A model generated the notes under the pieces. That model ran no database searches. It saw nothing but the letters and a program-made list of their open reading frames with translations, and was not told where the DNA came from. The position numbers were made by a program, and so were the translations under genes. A stretch of 64,000 nt of DNA from Cycas panzhihuaensis (lineage: Eukaryota; Cycadophyta), in assembly GCA_023213395.1 (NCBI GenBank), contig CM041465.1, forward strand, positions 95,797,741 through 95,861,740. Reading direction: 5' to 3'. Positions 10,280-21,200 of this stretch are shown piece by piece. The first letter of the stretch is position 1, and the number at the start of each line of letters is the position of its first letter.

Positions 10280-10800
10280 TTTATTCTTCATCATCCCTAG
10301 TAAGAATCATGCCATATATATACATTGTAATAATGGTTATCAATCCATTTCTATTTTTGGTATGCAGACTTGAATATGAGCTATACATGTCGAACCTATT
10401 TTGAGAGAGATAATTATTTAACTTTATATACCAAGCACCTGGAGCTTGCTTCAGACCATATAACACCTTCTTTAATCTAAAGACTAAGTTTTCTTTTTAT
10501 TTTTCAATGTAGCCTTTTGGATGCTTCTATAGACTTCTTCCTATATTTCACCATTTAGAAAGGCATTTTTTACATCGAGTTGATACACTTTCTAATTTTT
10601 TTTATGCTGCCAAAACTAACATAGCTCTTACTGTGTTTAATTTGGCTATAGGTGAAAATGTTTCTTCATAGTCCACCCTGGGAATTTGAGTATAGCCTTT
10701 TGCAACAAGTCTTGCCTTATATTTTTTAATATTTCCATTGGCTTCCCTGTTTATTTTATAGACCCATTTGTAGTTAACCACCAATTTATTTGGTGGTAGG
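10280..10800 (-). pseudogene. COP3 reverse transcriptase
   Basis: Two minus frames. 10784-10602 begins NYKWVYKINREANGNIKKYK, then ARLVAKGYTQIPRVDYEETF and SPIAKLNTVRAML, the amino part of copia reverse transcriptase. 10466-10281 has LYGLKQAPGAWYIKLNNYL and later MYIYGMILTRDDEE, where the family has a Tyr-Val-Asp-Asp motif; both Asp are lost (Tyr-Gly). The enzyme is therefore dead. The segment between holds the DVxxAFLNG block, with stops. Confidence 0.9.
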
Positions 10801-11169
10801 TCAACTAGTTGCTAAGTCTGATTTTTTTTTTATGGAGTTACTTTTTGTGTTCATGGATGCTCTCCATTTACTTCATTCCTTTACTTCTACAAAAAATTGA
10901 GGTTGTATATTATAGAACAATACTCTGTATTTTTGGCTTCTTGTCCTATATGAGAGTACATATTTTTTTCCTTCTTTAATGGTTTTAATGTGCCATTTTG
11001 GTAACTTTTTATCTTTTTTTGGTTCTCCATTAGTTCTTGATTCTTCTTCTTTTGATAGAGATCCTTCAAGTGGGGATAATTCTTCCATTTTTGGAGAGCC
11101 ATGAGGTGTATCTAGACCTTTTGAAATGTCTTCAAATGTTAGACTTAAGGCTTCCTCAAAGGGAATTTC

Positions 11170-12150
11170 TTAGGGGATGACTTGAGGTGAACCATCAACT
11201 AATATTATTTGATTAGTTTTAGCTTCCTTTTCGTTGAAGATCATATCTTTACTTATATAGATCTTGTTAGTTTTTAGATCTATGCATCTATAAGATTTTA
11301 AATTTTTATTTTTGTTGACCATGATGCGGTCAAGACATTTTGCATCTAATTTTGTTCTTTTCTTATTTGGAGTATGGAAAAATGCCCAGTATTCGAATAC
11401 TTTTAGATGACTTACATCTAGTTTCCTCCTTGTCCAAGCTTCTTTTGGGTTAAGAAGATTTAGTGCCTTTGTTGGATTTTGATTTAGCAGATAATATACT
11501 ATCTTCATTGCTTCTGCCCAGTAAGAGTTTTGAACCCTTTTTTCATATACCATGCATGTAGTCATTTCTATAATATCTCAAAATTTCCTTTTAACAAACC
11601 CATTAGATTAAGGAGTATATGGGGTTCTGAATTGTTGACAAATTTCAAATGCCTTATAGTAGTTTAGGAATTCCTTTGAGATTCATTCTCCTCCACCATC
11701 ATATTTTATATATTTAATTCTTTCACTAGACTCTAATTCTATCTCATCTTTGAATTCTTTAAAGCTATCAAACACCTTTGACTTATTTTGAAGAAAGTAA
11801 ACTTATATTCTTTTGGTCAGGTCATCAATGAAAGTAAGAAAGTACCTACATCCATTGATTGAGTATAGAGTGAGTAGTCCATATATATATCAGTGTGTAT
11901 TAATTCTAATTTCCTTTAAGCATGCCATTCACTTTCTTTAAAGGGTAGTCTATGTTGTTTCCCTGATTGATAACTTTTACATACAAAATTATTTGATGTG
12001 ATAGGAGGATGACCATCAACCAACCCTTCCTTATTAATTGACTTTAGTTTTTTATGGGGAGGTGTCCATACTTTAACTGCCATAGTTTATCATTCTTATT
12101 AAGATTTGTGGTTATACAAGCCTTACATTAGAGAGCATAGGATAAGCAAG
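11170..12150 (-). pseudogene. COP3 integrase
   Basis: The minus frame 11565-11170 (131 residues) is the carboxyl part: VQNSYWAEAMKIVYYLLNQN, TKALNLLNPKEAW, LKVFEYWAFFHTPNKKRTKL and the SYRCIDLKTNKIYISKDMIF block that precedes reverse transcriptase. Upstream (12150-11600) are broken pieces of the zinc-binding segment and catalytic core, such as VEENES near 11690, where DGGGEF is expected. The enzyme would insert element DNA into chromosomes. Order and spacing are normal for copia, where integrase precedes reverse transcriptase. Confidence 0.85.
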
Positions 12151-12379
12151 TAACCTGTATAGGCCATTGCTTTGTATCCCCTTTATTATTATATTGTTAT
12201 TATTTTTTTACATTAAAGATATAACAAAATCATTTTTCATGAAAGTTAATCCTTAGCACTTTCTTACTAAGTTGGGAAACATAAAGAAGATTCATTTTAA
12301 GGTTAGGGACCAAGAGTATATTTTTAATCTCCTTAATATTGTCTTATATTTTGATAGGTATTATACCTTCCCCTTTAAT

Positions 12380-12540
12380 GTTTAGGGGATACTTGTCTCC
12401 CAACTCCATTGATTTATTTGATGTGTAGGGTTTGAGAGTCTCGAACCAATCTTCTCTACCTATCATATGCCTGGATGCTCTTGAGTCAATGTACTATACA
12501 TCCTTGTCTTAGAGACCTATAGTAAAGGTGACTATGAAAG
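12380..12540 (-). pseudogene. COP3 protease
   Basis: Minus-strand DKDV, a stop, YIDSRASRHMIGREDWFETL, the copia retropepsin block in which the family has Asp-Ser-Gly-Ala-(S/T)-xx-H-(M/I). The active-site Gly is Arg here. Downstream LGDKYPLNIKGEG and ILLVPNLKMNLLYVSQLSK continue the protease and the short linker to integrase. Confidence 0.75.
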
Positions 12541-12559
12541 TAGTTTCTTCCTCTTCTTT

Positions 12560-13454
12560 AACTTTTTCTGAGTTCTCCTTATTGTAATTTCTAATAGGGT
12601 GCTTCCCATGGACACTAATATAGGTAGTGTCATGGCTATCCACAATGATAATATAGATCAAAAGCTCTACATGAACTAACAAAATGACTTGTCTTACCAT
12701 AATTGTAATATACTCTTGGTGTATAAATTTGTCATTGACCTCTATTATCTTGCCATCTACCATGAGATAGAGCCCTTGCTTCTAGAAATTATCCTCTTCC
12801 TCTACTTTTCCCTCTTAGCCCAAGATTTAACCTGGAGATGAACACATCTTCTAATCCTTTAGAGTCTTCATATCTCTTATTTCTTTATTCTTGTCTAAGC
12901 AACAAACCTGTTAATGTGTCCAAGGTCATTGTTGTAATCTAGTCATTATTAGTTATAGTATTTATGGACACATCGAAGTATTTTAGAAATTTGTTGGCTA
13001 TTATTTCAACTAACTTTAAATCAGAAATAGGTGCACCAACACTTGATAACTCATTTCTCAAGGAAATAACTTTATGAATAAATTTAATTATAGTTTCTAA
13101 CTCCTTCATATGAAGTTTAAATAGTTCTTCCTTCAAAGTGACTATTCTAACTTTATTCTTTTGACCATATAAATTCTCAAAGCACTTCTAGATAACTGAA
13201 GTAGAATTCAGATTTTCTAAATAAATGAGAAGAGGGTTAGATATTGAGAGCTTTAGTATGATGAGTCTTGAATTATCTTATTCTTCCCTGTTTATTTGAG
13301 TTTCTCCTACTACACTAGGTTTTGCTTCTTGTTCAGTAGTAATTATTTAGGCATTTTAAGCCCTTAACAGGGTCTCTACTTTTATCTTTCAGACATAATA
13401 ATTATGATCTGTGAGTTTGTCTGCATCAGAGAGGGCTAAAATAGAAGAGGCCAT
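12560..13454 (-). pseudogene. COP3 gag with mutated zinc knuckles
   Basis: Starts at an ATG at 13454: MASSILALSDADKLTDHNYY, then KIKVETLLRA after a stop at an expected Trp. The frame 13136-12939 (KEELFKLHMKELETIIKFIH, VISLRNELSSVGAPISDLKL) is the capsid carboxyl region (UBN2 type). A CCHC knuckle at about 12718-12672 reads YYNYGKTSHFVSSC, with the first two Cys changed to Tyr. The knuckle would bind element RNA. At least four stops break the frame. Confidence 0.85.
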
Positions 13455-14237
13455 TTTCAAGTAAAAAAAAACTACCTGGATAGACCTTAAGCCATATAAC
13501 TATACAAAATTCCATACAGTACTTGAATAATATAGATTGAGATAAAAAATATCTCAAAAGAGAGAGTTGAAAGAGATGAACTCAGATCTATAATTTATTT
13601 TCTAAAATAATCTTGGAATAGAGAGAAAAATATCCTAAAAACTCTAAAAGGGCAGCTAAGGATTTCTATAAAATTGATATTTTCTAAAAAATTACTCAAT
13701 GAAATTCTTCAAGCAATATTCAATGGAATTATATTATCCAAACAAAAGTTTATGGACTCATTTTACCTGAGATTGGAGCTGAAATTGAGAAAAAATTATG
13801 ATTTTCCTCTTCTACCCACACGGCAAAAAAATAGCTCAAAACTCCTTCAATATGTCCTGTAGTTGAAAAATGGCTCAAAACTCCTTCAAGATGACCTGCA
13901 GTTGAAAAATGGCTCAAAACTCCTTCAAGATGACCTCGAATCACTTTGATGCAGAAGAGAAAAGTGATAAGAGGCTAGAGATCTACAATCTAGGTGAGTT
14001 TTGTGATATTTTGAAACTCTTAACTTTTCTAGCCCATACGATTGTATGGTTTTGTATAGGCTTTCCATACACCTTTTGGAACACTATTCTATCTCCTTTC
14101 TTTTGCTTATTTTCTCCAAAAGATTTATCTTTCCTTGACTCTTTGGTCCTTCTTTACAACTTGCCTTGACTAAAACTAAACTTATCTTCTTCTCATAGTT
14201 TCATAAAAAACCCTCTCTCAATCAGGTAGAATAACTT

Positions 14238-14249
14238 GTTTTGATACCA
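14238..14249 (-). other. COP3 primer-binding site
   Basis: Minus strand TGGTATCAAAAC directly abuts the 5' LTR end, close to the TGGTATCAGAGC complement of initiator-Met tRNA used by most plant copia elements. Confidence 0.85.
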
Positions 14250-14470
14250 TATTACAAAAGACCAAAGAAATGTAAAGGAAGAACATTTGATGCTTATTTA
14301 GCTTTGATCTAATGAATTTATATATTTAGTATTTATAACCCCTAAGAACCTAACTATAACGACTTGAGTCTTAACTTAACACTTATTAGGCACACATTAA
14401 TAAGTTACATCAGTGAGGGGTTTATTACCCTTTTAATCAACCTAAGATAAAACATTACTTTTCTAACAAA
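14250..14470 (-). repeat. COP3 5' LTR
   Basis: 221 bases, starting TGTTAGAAAAG on the minus strand and ending TGTAATA (final CA changed to TA). It lacks the TA expansion seen in the other LTR and is flanked by AATGG at 14471-14475. Confidence 0.93.
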
Positions 14471-14475
14471 TGGAG

Positions 14476-14890
14476 GTATATAAAAGTTGATCTTCCCCTA
14501 ACATTGGATGGAGTGTGAAGTATGATTCTAACTTATTGATCTAGCTTTGAGTGCACTTTCTATTCGCATCTAGGTTAAAGGTAGGAATATTGATTTTATG
14601 GTGAAAATAGGGCTACCTTAGTGGGTAACCTCTTAGAGCTGCATTACTTCCTTGAAAGGTAGGAGGCAAGTTACTTATCATATTGGAAGTCCCTATGCTT
14701 TGGAGTTGAGATTACAATAGTTGCTAGATATATGCAAGAATTTCTATTTTAGTACCATCAAGATCTAATTTTATAGGGATGTTATTGAATCTATTGGTGA
14801 CCTCTTATTTGAAGCTGTTCAAGTAGTTGGTTAATTCAATAAATTTATCTCCTTGTGTTGTTGTTATTAAAACTGTAAAAGGGATTTGAA
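14476..14890 (-). pseudogene. GYP1 gag, 5' portion above the COP3 insertion
   Basis: The minus frame near 14600-14476 reads KINIPTFNLDANRKCTQS, INKLESYFTLHPMLGEDQLL and YTSIYL, the capsid opening of chromovirus Gag (a hydrophobic PxFxG-like block, then W-I-x-K-x-E-x-Y-F). It continues in phase at 8620 beyond COP3. Upstream to 14890 is a weaker coiled region with many stops. No primer site or 5' LTR for GYP1 was found above it. Confidence 0.8.
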
Positions 14891-14966
14891 GGAGAAGGAA
14901 TAAGAAAAAAGAATAGAAATGGATGATGTGGGATAGATCAAGAAAAAATGAGATTTAAGAACTATT

Positions 14967-15360
14967 AAAACTTGTAATAACCCTTTCATTACATTGTAAT
15001 ATTTGCATAGTTATGTATTATGTACATTAGGCGAGACCTCTCATTGTAATTTAATCATAATATAAAGTTACGTTAGGTCTTCCACCTTTGCCAATATGTC
15101 GACCAATGGAATTGATGTAATTATTCATGGTATGCTTATAAATTAAGCACCACACCTTTTATTTGTACATCTAATAATTTACATATGAAAGATCTGCTGG
15201 AATAAAGATGCACAGTATAACCAATTTATCCATAGCCCTTTATTTAGTGTATTTTCTCATATTTGATCTCTTTTATGATGTTTAATTTAATTTGTTGAGT
15301 CATTTGGTTGAATGCACATTGATTTTAGATCTTGATATTAATCCAACTTAGTATCAGAGC
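14967..15360 (+). repeat. LTR4: LTR with primer-binding site
   Basis: Segment starting TGTAATAACCC (14967) and ending AATCCA (15345), followed by ACT and TAGTATCAGAGC (15349-15360), one base from the initiator-Met primer site. A TATAAATTAAGC promoter-like word sits near 15141. It is the 5' end of a plus-strand element whose interior was cut by COP5 at 15869. No partner LTR was identified, so the start is tentative. Confidence 0.55.
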
Positions 15361-15863
15361 TTGTTACGTACATTTTTCATTAACATTTTAAGAGTTGTAT
15401 AAAAAATATAGGCCCATTTAAAAAAAACGACACCTTATTCACACTTATTTTTAAACTTTTCAATAAAATTTGGAAGCAATAAATAAGCTTGACACTCCTA
15501 CAAGGTATGCAAGTGACATAACTACTCCCAGGTGTTATCTGTTTAGCTCATTATTATCCAATAGTCCTGGTGCTCCTATTTCACCTAAGTTTCCTCTAAT
15601 TTTAGTCTCTATTTTTGTTATTTCATATTTTTATAATATCTATTCAATTTTATCTTCCTTTTAGGAATCAAATATATCTTTTGATCTCTCTTAGGACTAC
15701 TATACTACTTGTTAGGTAGAGTGTATTTACATAAATTAGAGCTTTATCAATGAAGATTTAACAAAGGAAATTAGGATTTGAGGGCCATAACTCCTCTGCA
15801 CCCTACGTTAATATTGTGGACAATTACAACCTTGTACAAGCTATTTGAAGCCTAGATTACATC
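15361..15863 (+). other. LTR4 leader or interior, no clear gene
   Basis: About 500 bases downstream of the primer site. The 64-codon frame 15470-15664 has no recognisable motif. It is interrupted by COP5 and presumably resumes at 27444. Confidence 0.4.
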
Positions 15864-15868
15864 CATTT
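15864..15868. repeat. COP5 target-site duplication, left copy
   Basis: CATTT here and TATTT at 27439-27443, one transition apart, immediately outside the paired LTRs. Confidence 0.65.
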
Positions 15869-16179
15869 TGAAGGAAGGATGGATCTAGGGAATAAATCAC
15901 TCATATGCACACAATGACAATGCATAATGAAAAAGAGATGAAATAAGATATGAGAGTAAGCTTAGAGGTGATAATGAATAATGACTCCCTCCTTGAGATT
16001 TTGCCTTTTATTATTAAGGGTGATCATTAGGGTTAGGATCTTCCTGCCTAATGACATGAACCTGAAATTATATCTAAATGCGCATAAAGTATGTTTCACT
16101 AAGAGACTAATGCTAACAATATATCCTAAGGTCATATAATTAATCTATACAAATGACCTTGATACATTAACCTCTTTTA
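15869..16179 (-). repeat. COP5 3' LTR
   Basis: Same orientation and length as 27128-27438. Shared words include GAAGGAAGGATGGATCTA, AATGACTCCCTCCTTGAGAT and AAGAGACTAATGCTAACAAT. Minus strand ends CCTTCCTTCA. The other end is placed at TAAAAGAGG from the extent of similarity, so it may be off by a few bases. Confidence 0.85.
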
Positions 16180-16443
16180 ATCTCCCCCCAATAGTGGAAG
16201 GTCATTTTTTAGAAAATCGATTTTATGAGGTCTTCATTTGAGCCTCATTGTTATATTCAAATTCTAAATGACACTTTTGTGGGAAAACCCTCATGGGGAA
16301 TAAAAACCCATGGACTTTCTAAGATCTATAGCCCATTTTATAATTCAAAATAGCTAAGGTGACTCTTTGATGTAGCTTGATAGCGAAGCAACTTAAATGT
16401 GTAGCTTAATTTGATAAGTCTCCATATATCATTTGGTCATCCC

Positions 16444-16664
16444 TGTTAGAATATTAATGCACATTTTTTTTGTCCCACATGTAAGTGAGTTCCACTCTCA
16501 CTATATTAAAATGTATTATAAATATACAACATAGTGTATCATATTGTAATGATGTTGTAATAATGTTTTGTTTATACAATGAAGGTACCTTAAGGGTACA
16601 ATTTGATCCTATGGAGGTTTCTTTTCTATTTGCGAAGATTGTTTATGCAAGTTGATTTCGTACA
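16444..16664 (+). repeat. GAG6 5' LTR
   Basis: TGTTAGAATATT to TCGTACA, 221 bases, aligned without gaps to 20243-20463 with about 30 mismatches by eye. A TATAAATA box lies at 16517-16524. Confidence 0.93.
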
Positions 16665-16676
16665 TGGTATCCGAGC
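16665..16676 (+). other. GAG6 primer-binding site
   Basis: TGGTATCCGAGC directly abuts the LTR end, one base off the initiator-Met tRNA complement. Confidence 0.88.
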
Positions 16677-19093
16677 GAAGGTTTGGAGAAATTTCCTGTT
16701 TGTAGTGATGTTTGAAGAAGTTGTGGCCATCAAATTTTGAGATCGAGTGATGTTGGTACTACATGTCTATCTCTATTTTTATCTGATCAAAGGTATTTTT
16801 TAGTTTTACTCTACTTTTTCCTTTTTTATGTTTTTTTATTGTCTAAATCATCTATCTGCTTTCTAATTTACTATGTGATAATTCATATCTACTCTATCCT
16901 CTGTTTTGTTTAGTTTTTCTAGTTATTAGTTATCACCTATATTTAGATCACCGTATTTCAATCAGCCTTATTATGGTCTACACTATGTTTCATTCCCGTC
17001 TGTAACTATATTATCGAGTTTCAACCATGATTTATATTACACTCAGCTGCTAAATATATAAAACATCTTGAACTGTATTGCTCTACATCACAATCGTTGT
17101 TCTTCATTTGTTTGCCTTTTAATAGTCATTGTTTCATCTTGTGTTTGATCATCGTTTGTCCTTATGCATTAACACAGTCTTGTATTTGATCGAAATCCAC
17201 CCCAACTTTTAGGTCATTTCTACTGTATCCACCTAGTTTTGAGATAGGCCTTCATAATTACCTTGACTCATGGATCTAAATCTCTGTATCGTTTCCCATA
17301 ATAGTGAGACACCTTTCCTTGTATATTAACACCTGATCGAAACCCACCTTCGCTGCTATGACACCCACATATCACTCTCTCTATTTGTATTGAAATCACG
17401 CCTCTGTAATTGCAAGATCATTGTAGTTCTCATTTGGCTAGGCCGCCTCCTGTTACTATTCTGTTGTTCACGTCTGATATTCATTCCTCTCCTTTACCTT
17501 ATGCAGTAGTCGTTCGTCCTTAATTGTCACTGTCATAGTCTTATGAATGTTCAATTAAAGTACCTTACGTGTTCTGTCTCTCTCATCCTTTGTTGAATAT
17601 ATTTCTAACATTACATGTTTTTTGGTTAATATTTTTTAACGTTGTAAATTATCGCCATTGTTATTAATCAACCTTTGATTATTTAATTCATTGATGATTG
17701 ACGCCTTTATCTCCTTTATGATATTTATTTGATTTTTAAGACTTTTATTTATCGTTGATTATTACTTGATTTATTTTAAGGTTTATATGTTTTTAAAATC
17801 ATTGATTATTTCTTGAATTATTTTTAAGGCTTTTGTTTATGTTTTTTTGTGGTAATCAAAAATTTCGATACTTGTTATAGATTTCCCTTATCAACAAGTA
17901 TTCTTCCTCTCAATACCTTTTCTGGAAGCCTTATTATTTTGTTAGGGTTTAAGAAGCAAGGACTATGGTAGCTTTTTAAATTAGACAGTCTCTACCAAAA
18001 TTCAATAGCTCTAACTGCCTTTCATGGTAAGACAAATACAAGTCATTTTACAATTAAAGGGTTTGCAAATCATTGTTGGCTTAAGTACTTGATGTAGTCA
18101 CTTGCCATAATTTAATATTCCTTGAGATGCCTTTACCATTTATATAGTGTAAGATCTTTATTATAAAGGTTGAAATGTCTTTATTACTTTATGTTAAGTG
18201 GGAAAGCATATATATTCAGTGGTGATATGTGGTATACATAAGGCATTATGTAAATGGCTAAGTAATAAGGCAATGTGATATCATCTGTATATTGTACATA
18301 GGAGAGTACTTTTATAATGTGAGTCCATATTAGGTCATGTTGATGTGAATGCATTTGGCATTCTATTAGTGATTTTTGGTGCATGATGGTGATCATTTAA
18401 TGACAGTTTAAGTGCCCTTTTACATGTGTTTGTATGAGAGAGCTATTATGACATAATGTGGTGATGAAGTATATGACATATGGAAATTAAGTGCTCTGTG
18501 GAATGTGATTTTTGTAAGGGGGCTTTATGGGCTTGATAAGGCAAACTTGAGGGCAAGGAAAATGGTGAATTAAGATAATGAAGTACTTGTTATATGTGAG
18601 ATTACTGGCATGTTTGATGATGTGTTCTAATTGATTGAATGGGCAAAGAAGGATGAGTTGAGTTGCAGGAAAAGCAAGCTTTGTTAAGTAGATCATTGCA
18701 TGACTTATTTGGTATGACTTATTCATGAGTTGTGTTTTGGGCAATTAAGTGAAGTATGATGACATGAGGTATGCATGATTTCTATGAGATATATGTGGTA
18801 TAAGCTTTGATTCTATGGTGAAGTAAGTGTTTTAGATATTCCTTATATATGACTATTTGGCAATATATCAAATTTATGAGGCATTGGTTTAGTGAAGTGA
18901 TTGTTTGGATTCTATATGATTGTTTGATGATATGAGAAATGGATAAGGCAATGATGTGATAATAAATTCAATGATGTGAGAGATATTAGACATGAGAAAA
19001 TTTGTTGAGAGTGATCAATAGGCAAATTACCGATGATAAGTGAGTTTGTTGATTGAAAAAGGGATATGGTGTTAGAAAATGGAATTTATAATC
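16677..19093 (+). other. GAG6 long 5' leader, no clear gene
   Basis: About 2.4 kb between primer site and gag start. It is T-rich in the first third, with no frame above about 85 codons and no motif I recognise. The minus frames at 18184-18744 look like chance. This is unusually long for a 4-kb element. Confidence 0.6.
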
Positions 19094-20210
19094 ATGGAGG
19101 ATAATAATGTGGTTATGTACATTCTTAAAACAAATGAATACTACCTAAGGGATTTGTTTCTTCCAATACCTAAGTGTAATGGAGAAGACTACTTTTTTGG
19201 ACTATTAAAATGAGATGTCTTTTTATAGCTAGAGGTTTGTGAAAGATTGTTACTGATGAATATGATATCCCTAAGGATAAAGAAGAAAAGGAAATGCTTA
19301 AGAAGAAAGACAGAAAGGAATTCATTATAATTCATGCTACATTAAAAAAGGTTAATCTTCCTTCTGAATACCATTTTGTCATTCTTATGATTCTGCATGC
19401 AAGTACTGCTAAAGAAAGTAGGGATTTTCTAAGGGAAGTATTTGAACAAACTCCTGAAGAAATGCAATGAATAATTGAAAAGGTAATTAAGGCCAGTTAT
19501 GGTTATGGTATAGGTACAATGAATGAAGAAAATATCATCAACACTAATGAAATGACATGTCAAGATGAAGAATGTATCAGTACTAATGAAATTTCTATTG
19601 AATGTAAGGAAACGATGGATGAATATATTGATGAGACCACAACTACTGATGAAGACATTAAAAGTGATGAGTTGATAGATGACACCATGATTTCAAGGGA
19701 AATTAAATATGAATATGATGGTCCTATAAAGGATGAGTCTTATATTAATGATATTCCTACTTTAAGTATTGATTCAAGTTTGAATGATATTCCTTCGTTG
19801 AGAAATAATTCAAGTTCAAAGAGTATGCAAGTTAATCAAGATTCCACTCCAAAGGTTAAAGAAATCATTATTGTATATGGTGATCAAGAACTTGTATAGG
19901 ATAATGATGACAAGCAAGTTATGTTTGAAGATGGTTACTTAGAGGATCTTCATCAAAATCAAACTAGACCAACCGTAATGAAGAAATATGATTTGCACTT
20001 GCTAGAGCAGCTACATCAACATCGCCATTACAGGATTGAAGACAAAAATCAAGCTAAGGATATCATCTTACAAAGACATTAATACAGAATTAAAGATAAA
20101 AATTAAGATGAAGACATCATTCTACTACAAAGACATCACTACAAGATTCAAGACAAGGATCAAGTTGAAGACATCATTTTCAAGACATTTCTAAGGACAA
20201 AGTGTTACAA
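19094..20210 (+). pseudogene. GAG6 Gag-like protein with acidic and repeated tail
   Basis: ATG at 19094 opens MEDNNVVMYILKTNEYYLRD, then LFLPIPKCNGEDYFF. A frameshift at the T run 19193-19198 leads to WTIKMRCLFIARGL, a TGA at an expected Trp, and KIVTDEYDIPKDKEEKEML. RKEFIIIHATLKKVNLPSEY and STAKESRDFLREVFEQTPEE complete a UBN2-type copia capsid. From about 19519 a 127-codon frame rich in Asp, Glu, Ser and Thr replaces the usual zinc knuckle. After a TAG at 19897 the phase holds a repeated unit near 20030-20170 (HYRIEDKNQAKDIILQRH and two relatives). No enzyme follows. Confidence 0.75.
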
Positions 20211-20233
20211 ATACAAATGACCCAAATGTGCAT

Positions 20234-20463
20234 TAAGGGGAGTGTTGGAATATTAATACATATTTGTTTTAACCTATATGTAAGTGGGTTCCACTCTCAC
20301 TATATTGGCATGCACTATAAATACAAAACATAATGTATCATATTGTAATGATATTGTAATAATGTTTTGTTAATATAATGGAGGTACCTTAAGGGTACCA
20401 TTCAATCCTGTGGAGGTTTCTTTTCTGTTTGTGAAGATTGTTTGTGCAGGTTGATTTCCTACA
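20234..20463 (+). repeat. GAG6 polypurine tract and 3' LTR
   Basis: AAGGGGAG (20235-20242) then TGTTGGAATATT (20243) to TCCTACA (20463), 221 bases, with a TATAAATAC box in the same place as in the 5' LTR. Confidence 0.93.
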
Positions 20464-20631
20464 ATCCCTCTGCTCTTTTGGGTTTTCACAGGTTCTAATT
20501 TTTTAAAACTAGTACAATCCTTATCCTTCTGTACCTACATGGAGTTTTCATAAATAGGATAGAGCAAAGACTTACTCTTATTCTTCTGTGCCCGTAAAGG
20601 GTTTTCACAAAGAGAGCAGAGTATGATGATC

Positions 20632-21200
20632 CTATTGCCATCTTCTTTGATTAGTTAAAGATGAAAACTTCACCTTTTGTAGCTTTTTGGTAAAGATATT
20701 TATCACTTGATCTATTGTGGGGAAGTATTCTAGTTGAATTATACCATCATTAACAAGTTCTCTAACCTTGTGGACTCTTATACTTATGTGTTTAATATGA
20801 TCATGAAATATAGGATTTTTCACCATGCAGATTGCTGATTGATTATTCATATGAAAACTCGTATGACTTGTTTGGGTGATATTCAATGTTTCCAATAATT
20901 TTCTCAACCATATCACCTCTTTACTGGTCTCAAAAGTAGCAATGTATTCAACTTCAGTAGTTAAATCTACAACTATCTTCTGCCATCTAGATCTTTATGA
21001 TATTAGTGTTATTCTAAGAAACATTACATACCCAAACATAGATCTTCTTGTATCTTTATCTCTTGCAAAGTCTAAGTCTATATATGTAGAAAGCTTAAAT
21101 TCATTATTAGGTTCATACAACAAACCAAATTTGCTAGTTATCTTTAGGTATTTTAACACTCAAACTACAGCCTGCACATGATTTGCTTAGGATTTATCAT
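20632..21200 (-). pseudogene. COP5 RNase H
   Basis: The minus frame 20916-20632 starts MIWLRKLLETLNITQTS, then SFHMNNQSAICMVKNPIFHD, HIKHISIRVHKVRELV and EYFPTIDQVINIFTKKLQ, the last conserved blocks and ending of copia RNase H. The usual Asp of CDNQSA is Asn. The preceding part (about 21200-20930) shows SxTxAEY-like sequence with breaks. It is the last coding domain of COP5. Confidence 0.87.

Larger units (their letters stand above)
8626..14470 (-). mobile_element. COP3: structurally complete Ty1/copia element in GYP1 gag
   Basis: A 5.85-kb minus-strand element with 5' LTR (14250-14470), primer site (14238-14249), gag, protease, integrase, reverse transcriptase, RNase H, purine tract and 3' LTR (8626-8923), in that copia order and flanked by AATGG. 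Both termini are TGTTA/TAACA-like, with one transition at each inner LTR end. Coding regions contain many stops, and the catalytic Asp pair of reverse transcriptase is mutated, so it is inactive. A foreign segment of about 460 bases (9376-9840) sits in the RNase H part. Confidence 0.93.
4785..14965 (-). mobile_element. GYP1: decayed chromodomain Ty3/gypsy element, split by COP3
   Basis: Remains of a gypsy element read on the minus strand in the order gag (14890-14476 and 8620-8050), protease (near 7800), reverse transcriptase (7150-6750), RNase H (6350-6180), integrase N-terminus (5770-5560), integrase C-terminus (5500-5400), chromodomain (5290-5150) and 3' LTR (4785-5114). COP3 (8626-14470) with its AATGG duplication sits in the gag. 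The 5' LTR is missing: coding signal fades near 14890 and an unrelated plus-strand LTR begins near 14967. The integrase catalytic core is also missing. Many TAG, TGA and TAA codons break the frame, so it cannot move by itself. Confidence 0.8.
16444..20463 (+). mobile_element. GAG6: non-autonomous gag-only LTR retrotransposon
   Basis: A 4,020-base plus-strand element with two 221-base LTRs, a perfect target duplication ATCCC (16439-16443 and 20464-20468), primer site TGGTATCCGAGC (16665-16676) and a purine tract before the 3' LTR. Its only coding signal is a copia-like Gag (19094-19899) with an unusual acidic and repeated tail. I see no protease, integrase, reverse transcriptase or RNase H. 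It fits the class known as terminal-repeat retrotransposons with a GAG domain, which depend on enzymes from other elements. Confidence 0.9.

Noticed and set aside
18184-18744. Minus frames in the GAG6 leader
   Set aside because: Low-complexity composition and antisense to a leader; no motif.
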